Origin: Hyphodiscus hymeniophilus
Lineage: Eukaryota; Ascomycota; Leotiomycetes; Helotiales; Hyphodiscaceae
Length of the DNA stretch: 64,000 nucleotides
Direction of reading: 5' to 3'
Assembly (NCBI GenBank): GCA_016508695.1
Contig: VNKQ01000003.1
Location: forward strand, 496,001 to 560,000
Position 1 is the stretch's first letter; each line of letters starts with the position of its first letter. The notes beneath the pieces were generated by a model that was not told the origin of the DNA, searched no databases, and saw nothing but the letters and a program-made list of their open reading frames with translations. Both the position numbers and the translations under genes were made by a program. Of the stretch, positions 56,694 through 64,000 are shown one piece after another.

Positions 56694-57995
56694 CTATGCA
56701 CCCAAAATACTTTTCACAACTCTTTCACTAGTCGTCCACAGCTCTTCCGCTAAACTCTCATCCCTCGCATTCTCGCTTGGCTCCTCAATCTCCCCAAACG
56801 GCACCAGATACGCACCGCCATACACCTCTTTCTCACTCCAAACTTTTGGGCTCGTAGCGACGAAAAGCGAGGTAAGTGCTCCTTCAGGTGGAGAGAGAGA
56901 TTTATCTAGCATAGACAGGTTATCCTCGCCTACGAATTTCGCTGACCCATCTGTAGAGATTCAGCTTCATGGGACTCTGAAGGGGGACTGGATGGGAAGG
57001 ACTACCAGTTCGAATACCGCCAGGATGTAGCGAGAGTGCAATAGCTTGCGTTCCCTCTTTGACGAAGAGTCTCTGCAGATGTTTAGTGAAGAGGACATTT
57101 GCTAACTTCGATAGACCTGGAAAAACATCAGCTTTGTTCCGTTCGCTCGTGTTTGCATGTTTCGATGAGTTACCATAGCGGTTCAGATTACTCTCCCATC
57201 TCCCATCCGTCCCTCCCAATTCCACATTGAAGCTGGCCAACGAATCGAACCTAATGCCTTTAGGTGGAAGGGCATGTGTCGATGAAGCAACCTAGAAGCA
57301 AATCCTGAGCTTTCTTGCCCTACAAAGATAGAAGATGACACTTACATTCACGACCCTGACACCAGGGTAATTCTCCGCCGTCTTTTTGAGAAGCGGAAGC
57401 AACGACGTGGTTAAAACGAAAGGCCCAAGGTGACTGCAAACAATCAGCTCTCTCCTTTATTTCTTCCCCTACCATGGGAGAGATCGACTCACTTCGCCAC
57501 AAAACTGACGGAGATCCCATTCGCGTCAAAGTCCAACGGTCTCGCCAGAAGTCCTGCGTTATTGACAACCAAATCCAACCTCCCACACTCCTTTATCAGG
57601 GAATCCGCAGCTTTCTTCACTGCTGGCAAATCTCCGAAATCCGCTACAAAAGGCCTCAGTTGGCCATCTGCGATCGAAGGGTCAAGCTTTCGCATCTCCT
57701 TGATTCCATCGGTTGATTTCGCAAGACTGCGTGCGCCGACGTAGACTGTTGCGCCTTTCGAAGCGAGCTGGAGAGCTGTGTGGAAGCCTATACCGTTGGG
57801 AGAGCTAACGGGTTGGTTAGGAGGGGATTGAGAGAGGGAAGCTGGAGATGGTGGAAAAGAAGGGAGGACTGACTTGGCGCCTGTGACGAGTGCGACTTTG
57901 CCTTCTTGGGAGGGAATCTCGGCGATTTTCTGAGGATGTTAGGAGGGGAATTATAGATAGGAAGGAGTATATACGGTATTGATTATCTCGGACAT
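56694..57995 (-). CDS. Short-chain dehydrogenase/reductase
   Basis: Predicted minus-strand exons 57975-57995, 57874-57929, 57493-57804, 57346-57433, 57174-57291, 57006-57116 and 56694-56950 give 320 residues. All phases agree across six short introns. It is an SDR of the retinol dehydrogenase/WW-oxidoreductase-like group. The cofactor motif reads VTGANSPNGIGFHTA, with two residues more than usual between TGA and GIG. VNNAG is in exon 3. The catalytic Ser is probably in VNVASSTHA, and the YxxxK pair in NRYGLSKLAN. Arg/Lys after the first strand (GARSLAKS) suggests NADPH. The C-terminus PFGEIEEPSENARDESLAEE is typical for fungal members. Substrate unknown. The start lies 653 bp from a divergent Zn2Cys6 regulator gene, which could control it. 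Confidence 0.9.
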
Positions 57996-58648
57996 GATGG
58001 GTGAGGTTTTGATTTTTGCACGAGGGAAGGCTGTCTGATTAATATCACGAGAATTTGGGGGAAATCAGGCACTTCGGGAAGATTTGAAGCTGAGAAATGA
58101 GAAGTCTATTTGCGAGAGATCTGGGCTTTATATACTTATGTGGACATTCCCAATTACCAACCCTTATGATGTTGTCATGTAGAGAAACATGACCTTGTCT
58201 GTCTGTGAAGAAGCTTAAACGTCCGGAACAAGAAATTGTGCAATCAGGCAGGGCGTACCGACAAGAGAGCTTCGCTTAGTTCTAAATGGGCGTCTGTAGC
58301 ATACCGGCCCCACCTTTTGGGTCGGCCTTCTATCCAGACAGCAAGGCGTGCCGAGAGACATCTGTTGGTGCAAATGGAATGTTTCCGCCGACGACAAGTT
58401 ATGTAGCGTGAGCTGCAAAGAGAACGCAGCTGGCGAATCTCGCTCCTAGTAACCCTTTCTGATTGATCAGCAAATCACGCCTCTACCAGGGTCCAGGGAG
58501 GGGGAATAGTGTAGGCACGTGTAAGCAGAAGCATTGGCAACCGCTCGATCCCAACAGAGTCTTTACATGAGTTCTCAGCCTCGCCAACTCCCCATTGCCT
58601 TCAACACAGTTGACTTCTTGACTGGCTACAGTTTTCTACTTGATTGCA
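57996..58648. promoter_or_regulatory. Divergent region SDR / Zn2Cys6 factor
   Basis: 653 bp between divergent starts. CACGTG at about 58516-58521. Should contain both promoters. No specific site for the regulator is claimed. Confidence 0.35.
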
Positions 58649-60455
58649 ATGCCGACCGTGCAAGGGTGCTTGACTTGTCGTCTGCGAAGGAAGAAGTGCT
58701 CCGGAGAACACCCAGTCTGCTCCCGGTGCACGCAATTGAACGTGACATGCCTTGGCTATGGGGCAAAACCGCTGTGGATGGATGGTGGGCTGCGGGAGAA
58801 GGAGGGGCTGGAGAAGATTCGAAAGAAGGTCAAGTTGACCACTGATGGTCAGCGGAGATCCAGGGCACTGCAAGGAATGAGAAAGGGTGTGCAGAAAACT
58901 CCAAGTAGGATACGATGATTGTGAATTCGGGGGCTTAAAGTGCTGACAGTAAGGTAGATGCAGGCAAAGATCTCGACTCGGGAGCGATTGTGAGAGAGCA
59001 GGGCGAGCCGCGACCAGATCTGGATCAGGCACTGACATCTCCCCTCCTATCTCAGACGCTTCCAAACGGCTCAATCTCAGACAGTCAACCATTGCTTCCT
59101 TGGGTCCACGATCCTCAGCTCGAATCTTTCCTCTTAATGCACTACCTAGACTTCGTGTTTCCCGCACAGTTCCCCTTCTACAGCCCTGATGCGTCGCAAG
59201 GAGGAAGAGGATGGTATCTTGGCCTTCTGATGAGATCGAAGCCCTTGTACAACGCTGCTCTGACCCTTGCTGCGTACCATCATCGTAAAACCTCATGTTG
59301 CAAGGATTTCCATGGCGGTGGTCGTGATGGCTTTGAGGGATTTTACTCTTCGGCACTCAACGGATTGAGGGACCGCGTTGGGAAGTTAAGTAAGAAGAAA
59401 TTGAGAGAGGGACTGAAAGACAGTATCGAGGTCCTTGCCTGCGTGGTGCAGTTGATCATGTTTGACGTGAGTCTACTCTTGTCCTTCACTGGTTGAACGA
59501 GCATAAAGATTCTTCGAAATAAGCAGGCTGGTGCAGCAACTCACCCAGCTAATACTCATCTAAGGTCGCCCGTGGAGGGTTTGAAGACTGGCAGGCCCAT
59601 CTCAGAGCAACACCAGATATTCACCCATTCCTTGAAACATACTGCACGGATTCATCGATGCGGACTATCTCTCGATCTTCAAGGGGCGACATCCCGGACT
59701 TGAGAGACCTTTCTTTCATCGACCACGCAGCAATGGAGTTCTTCAGCAGTGTCATACTTCACCTCGATATCCTAGCCTGTGCCTCAACAGGAAAGGGCCC
59801 GCAGTACGCTGACATTTGTGCTGCTGCACTTGGAGACGGCGACAGTAAGGTTCGGCTAGACAGGATTATGGGTTGTGAGAACTGGATTATGGTGCTTATT
59901 AGAGAGATTGCCGTGTTGGGGCATAGCACGAGGAAGAATAGACAATTGAGAAACGGTCTGAGTATGTCTGAGATGGAGGCGGCGAAGGTCATCGAGAGGC
60001 GACTTGACTCGGGGCTTGAGCAATTGAGCGGAATTCGATCTTTGGAGAATGGAACAGGGCGCGATTGCGACTTAGCTGTTCGCAAGATAACGGAAGTATA
60101 TACCCATGGTGCGAAGTTATACCTCCAGGTGGTCGTCTCGGGACCTTGTCCGCAGCTTCGTGAGAGTATCTCCGGCGTCTCATCCACGCTGGCTGCACTT
60201 AGAGCACTACCAGAACCAAACCTCCTTCGCAAAACTGTTTGGCCTTTCTGCATTGCCGGTTGTATGGCAAGAGTCGAGCATAGACAAGAGTTCAGAGAAC
60301 TGGCTTCTGCTGTTGATATCAATCCGAGCGTCTTTGGGAGCTCATGGAAAGCCTTGGAGGTGATGGAGAACTGTTGGAGGTTGAGAGACGAAGGTGGGAG
60401 TGTTGACTGGCTTGGCGCGATGGATGACTTAGGATATCGTGTCTTGCTTGTTTGA
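58649..60455 (+). CDS. Zn(II)2Cys6 transcription factor
   Basis: Predicted exons 58649-58904, 58964-59466 and 59565-60455 give 549 residues. The ATG at 58649 starts MPTVQGCLTC. The binuclear zinc cluster CLTCRLRRKKCSGEHPVC followed by SRCTQLNVTC has the standard C-x2-C-x6-C-x6-C-x2-C-x6-C spacing (about residues 7-34). A linker and a basic helix follow, then the fungal-specific activator domain of the Fungal_trans_2 kind (LLMHYLDFVFPAQFPFYSPD, LMRSKPLYNAALTLAAYHHR, WQAHLRATPDIHPFLE, VWPFCIAGCMA, WKALEVMENCWRLRDEG). Intron 1 uses GTAGGA with acceptor at 58963; I chose it because it keeps phase. Target genes are unknown; the divergent SDR is the closest candidate. Confidence 0.88.
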
Positions 60456-60601
60456 TAAACTCATTCAATAAGTGAAAGTGGCAGTAGGGAACAGTAACTT
60501 AAGCCTAGTTCTGATGTCCATACATGCATGCACTTGGTCGCCGACAGATGTTTATGGCTGTTTTACTCAGAGCAGCAAAGTACAAGCCTAGTCTATCGAT
60601 G

Positions 60602-60649
60602 CTCACGAAGTGAGCTGGTAAGCTTACTTTTACCAGCTCACTTCGTGAG
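60602..60649. repeat. 20-bp perfect inverted repeat (nested palindrome)
   Basis: Arms 60602-60621 and 60630-60649 are exact reverse complements around an 8-nt spacer. Each arm itself contains CTCAC and GTGAG around GAA/TTC, so the site could form a branched cruciform or RNA hairpin. It lies 147 bp after the stop of the Zn2Cys6 gene. Confidence 0.85.
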
Positions 60650-60785
60650 ATGTAAAGCCTCATCTAAAGTTTCCGTCAGGCTGGCACTATCCACAGCACA
60701 GCAATGACGCGCAACGAGGTACTTCCTCAAACCTCGCTTTGCGATCTCGAGAATCACTGATGGAGCAATGTGACCCGAGTAAGGC

Positions 60786-61163
60786 ATGTCCATGATCAAC
60801 GCTCGAGGCGCGAAGTTCCAACATCAAGAAGTAAAACCGTCAATTGTCATGCCCGTGCAGGAACGTCCTCGAGAAGGAACTGCAAGTTGCAACGGAACGA
60901 GTGAATGGTGGCCAATTGTGGCGGTCGGCCCCTCGTATCCACCTGAGGCATGGCCGCTCACGCACGCCCTCCAAATAATCTGTCATCCAGACATTCTGAT
61001 ACAAGGCACAGCCGTATGTATCCTTGCCGGGTGGAGTCGAGCTCGCAGGAGGATGCAGCCCATTACTGCACCAGCGTTCGATCCAAACTTCAGCCTCCGA
61101 AGTATCTTGCTATACGACTGTACGAGTGACGAACGAAAATGGAAGATCGAGTTTCGCTTGTAG
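60786..61163 (+). CDS. Small hypothetical protein, weak support
   Basis: A 125-residue frame with an ATG start (MSMINARGAKFQHQEV) and strings such as WWPIVAVGPSYPPEAWPLTH. No recognised domain, no clear neighbours to join it to, and flanks without splice logic that I could establish. It may be chance. Confidence 0.2.
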   Translation: MSMINARGAKFQHQEVKPSIVMPVQERPREGTASCNGTSEWWPIVAVGPSYPPEAWPLTHALQIICHPDILIQGTAVCILAGWSRARRRMQPITAPAFDPNFSLRSILLYDCTSDERKWKIEFRL

Positions 61164-63044
61164 TACAGATAGATTGTAAGTTTTCTGCAGTAGTAGTACT
61201 ACGGTACACCTAATCACTCTCCACCGCCTGCCTACCTATCAGACCGTTTACAGATATATTCATTAGGAGGTCAATGATCGCTACACTGATTGGTTGCAGT
61301 GAAGGTCATCCAGCGAATTGGGTCGCTTGATGGAAGCGCCCGTCAGTGTGATTGATCTCTCCCGTCTCCCGACCGCCTCGCTCTAAATATATATTTCCCG
61401 AATCTATTGGCCCAGAGCCATGGGAACACTGCAGAAAGGTACCAGACGATGATTGTGCCTTGTGACAATTCCATCCTTGAGGATTCCAGTGGTGTGAGAA
61501 AGATGGGGGGAGAGAGGGAGCAATCAAAGGAACTGTATCACCTGGTACTCAGAGCCTCTCGTTAACTCTCCCAAGATCTGTACGATTTAGTCCACTCCAC
61601 TCCAGTTCAATCCAATCCGATGATTCCAATCCAACTCAACCCAATCATTTGGGGTTGAAGCGGGATGGTAAATGGCCCGGGAGATACCCGGAACATCCTG
61701 TGGCAGGGGCTGTCCACAGGGTCCTCAGACCAGGATTGCCGCAACTTCGAGACAGGAGAGAAGAAGCGTCAAACACTCTGCGCTTTCAGTAACTCAGGGA
61801 GTCTGAGTCTGAGTCCTCCGAGCTGAGGGGGTATGGATTGTGGATTGTGGATGGTGAAGTGCGGACTGAGCACAATCGTGTCTCATGCATGAGAAGAAGA
61901 AGGGATGATTCTTACACTTTGCGCATGGCTTTGCAGTTCAGAAGGTGTCTGGACAGCCAGGCACAATGTTCCTCACCCGTTCGACGAATCTCTGGTGAGA
62001 CGAAGCGCCGGGGCGTGGGTGGGGACACCAATGCCTGCAGCGGGGTCGGCCCATCGAACCCTTCAAGAAGCTGGCACTGTGGTCTATTGTATCGTCGACG
62101 ACAATGCATCTTTGACAACATTCAAAATCCTCTCAATCGAACGACGAAGAAATCTGCCCATCTTATATCTTCACTGTTCCTCGAAATCTCACCTGACAAT
62201 AATCGTACGATTCTTGCATCTTGCATTATCATCTAGAAGCCCTGCCAGCGCTCTTTTGGCGTTTCAAACGTCCAGAGAGGATTCCAAAACTGGTCGGCCG
62301 TCAATGCGCCGGGACTTCGAACTCTTCGCGTCGCAAATCCCTCAAACGTCCAACGGCCGAGCTTTGGGGATCTCCTCATTCCCCCTGCACTACGGCTCAC
62401 TGCATCTAATTGTCGAGAGAACCGGCCACTCGAAACCTTCTGCAACGTCTGATCGGCCCCAAGTAGCCTCATACAGGAAGCGCTGTGCCTTTTGGGGACC
62501 AGATGGCAGCTTAGACAGGGCTCTAACATCACGGTTCGCGGTTATCAAATGATCATAGATCATTGCTTCAACCAATTCTGGCGAAGTGATCATACATTTT
62601 CATGGGAATCTTTTCTTCCGACTTCAGATCGCCCCGCATAGAACGGTAGCACGAGCATATCCACCCCAGGACGAACAGTCTCGGGATACATCCATCCCTT
62701 ACACGAGTCTCCGAAAATCCATTTATTAACCTCTCTACCCACCCGCAACCCCTGGACCCTGTCTCTTTCTTCTTGTACCTACCCTCGGCGAGGTTGAAAA
62801 TAAGCTTTCTCCCTCAACCTATACCTCAGGTCCTGCTGGCTCAGATCATTCATTTCTTGCTAGTGGATACTCGTTCTTTCTTTGCTGCTGTAATTAATTT
62901 AAATTTCTCGTAGCACGATCTCCGACGCAACTGTCTCTCGTTCGGCAGCTACTACTTCACCGACTGCGTCTCTCGGAGGCTACCGTCGCTGGTCGACATT
63001 TAATACACTGAATCTGGGCAACATAGAAGGGAGATACACGCAAG

Positions 63045-64000
63045 ATGGGACTAGGAGCGTTTATCGTGGGCCAGTTGACGGTGTCGAAGCTGTTCTTCAA
63101 CATTCTGTTCCACGGATTCCATGTGGGGTTATTCGTTTTGGGATGGTAAGGAAGAGTCTTTCTGGCGTTGGTATTTCGATACTGACAGCGATAATAGGAA
63201 GAAACAACAGGATGACCCAAGGCTATCGGGTCTGAATTCGCTCACATACTCTGTTTGGATATCCCGAGGTGCAGGACTGGTCTTGTCAGTGGACACATCA
63301 ATGATCCTACTGCCAATGTGCAGGAATATTTTAAGATACATCCGGCCAAAGCTAAAGTTTCTACCTCTTGACGAATCACAATGGTTCCATCGACAGGTTG
63401 CCTACTCCTTACTTTTCTGGACCATTCCTCATGTCTGCGCTCATTATGTCAAGTAAGTTCTTCCCCAGACTGCCAGGCCACTTACTTACATATTATAGTT
63501 TCTTCAATGTGGAGAAGACTCAAATCAGACCCGTCACAGCCCTCCAAATCCACTACACTGAGGCGGGTGGGATAACGGGACACATCATGCTCCTGTGTAT
63601 GCTTCTGATGTACACGACTGCCCATGCAAAGATCCGTCAACAATCCTTTGAGACCTTTTGGTACACTCATCACCTGTTTATACCTTTTCTCCTCGGGATG
63701 TACACCCATGCCACGGGATGCTTTGTTCGCGATACTGCGCAACCCTTTTCTCCGTTCGCAGGATCCATCTTCTGGAACCATTGCATTGGATACGAAGGAT
63801 GGCGTTGGGAGCTGTGGGGTGGTGGACTTTACCTATTAGAGCGTCTGTATCGTGAGATCCGAAGCAGGAAACAGACCAAGATCGTTCGAGTCGTTCGTCA
63901 TCCATACGGTGAGTCTTGTCCTCTAGCAGAAAGTCACAAAGAACTAACAGTAACTAGATGCTATGGAGATTCAATTCGAAAAGCCATCGATGAAATACAA
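63045..64000 (+). CDS. noxB: NADPH oxidase NoxB, 5' part (cut by window edge)
   Basis: Predicted exons 63045-63145, 63198-63452, 63499-63908 and 63958 onward, the last running off the right edge. NoxB makes superoxide by passing electrons from NADPH through FAD and two haems. In fungi it is needed for appressoria, ascospore germination and polarised growth. The N-terminus MGLGAFIVGQLTVSKLFFNI is of the NoxB form rather than NoxA. The ferric-reductase-like membrane domain carries the haem-binding His pairs (DESQWFHRQVAYSLLF with PHVCAHYVNFF, and TFWYTHHLFIPFLLG with MYTHATGCFVRD). Joins restore conserved strings: LFVLGWKKQQDD, AHYVNFFNVEK and RHPYDAMEIQF. The FAD/NADPH half lies outside the window. 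Confidence 0.92.

Larger units (their letters stand above)
60456..63044. other. Long intergenic region upstream of noxB
   Basis: 2.6 kb. It contains a 20-bp perfect inverted repeat at 60602-60649, a 125-codon ATG-started frame at 60786-61163 of unknown nature, low-complexity CCAAT/CCACT-like sequence near 61590-61650, and CT-rich sequence at 62740-62930 that looks like a 5' UTR or promoter of noxB. No other gene supported. Confidence 0.45.

Noticed and set aside
61905..62552. 215-codon plus-strand frame upstream of noxB
   Set aside because: Several overlapping open frames on both strands, non-ATG start, low-complexity content.
1..64000. CRISPR arrays, bacterial operons, rRNA genes or a secondary-metabolite cluster
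   Set aside because: No direct-repeat arrays or rRNA sequence were seen. Genes are intron-containing and fungal. No polyketide synthase, NRPS or terpene synthase accompanies the MFS exporter or the Zn2Cys6 factor.

Overview
The window is nuclear DNA of a filamentous ascomycete (Pezizomycotina). Leotiomycetes/Helotiales is my best guess, made from protein content alone. Supporting signs are short GT-AG introns (mostly 46-75 nt, often with CTNAY or TACTAAT branch sites), a 2EXR-domain protein, the NADPH oxidase NoxB, a DHA2 multidrug MFS pump, Zn2Cys6 regulation, and a Tc1/mariner element decayed in the manner of repeat-induced point mutation (RIP).

Layout, left to right. Bases 1-3467 hold no convincing gene. 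Then come mdm12 (ERMES tether), vps28 (ESCRT-I) and noc2 (60S ribosome biogenesis); vps28 and noc2 share a 198-bp divergent promoter. A five-exon type-B carboxylesterase, a 2EXR protein and a single-pass membrane protein follow. At 14979-15102 lies a tRNA-Arg(ACG) gene whose T-loop is split by a 52-nt sequence with complete spliceosomal intron signals. This is the most unusual object in the window. Next are a frame-disrupted hypothetical gene, a coiled-coil membrane protein, mitochondrial threonyl-tRNA synthetase, a GH2 beta-galactosidase followed by an MFS sugar (lactose-type) permease, an RBR ubiquitin ligase, a Gly/Gln-rich protein with a duplicated exon-intron unit, and a related protein that keeps only RING1.

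The second half holds UDP-GlcNAc pyrophosphorylase head to head with a Mug/TDG-type uracil glycosylase, a DHA2 MFS exporter head to head with the palmitoyltransferase pfa4, a RIP-degraded Tc1/mariner element with perfect 37-bp inverted repeats, a Ser/Gly-rich secretory-type protein, the ubiquilin dsk2, a quinone oxidoreductase, class I myosin (with an apparent 1-nt frameshift in its Pro-rich tail), a seven-exon SDR divergent from a Zn2Cys6 factor, and the 5' part of noxB, cut by the right edge.

Most genes are housekeeping. Functional groupings suggested by position are beta-galactosidase plus permease (uptake and hydrolysis of a beta-galactoside), and SDR plus Zn2Cys6 regulator. Exon boundaries were worked out by hand from reading-frame continuity, family conservation and GT/AG signals, so they are predictions.
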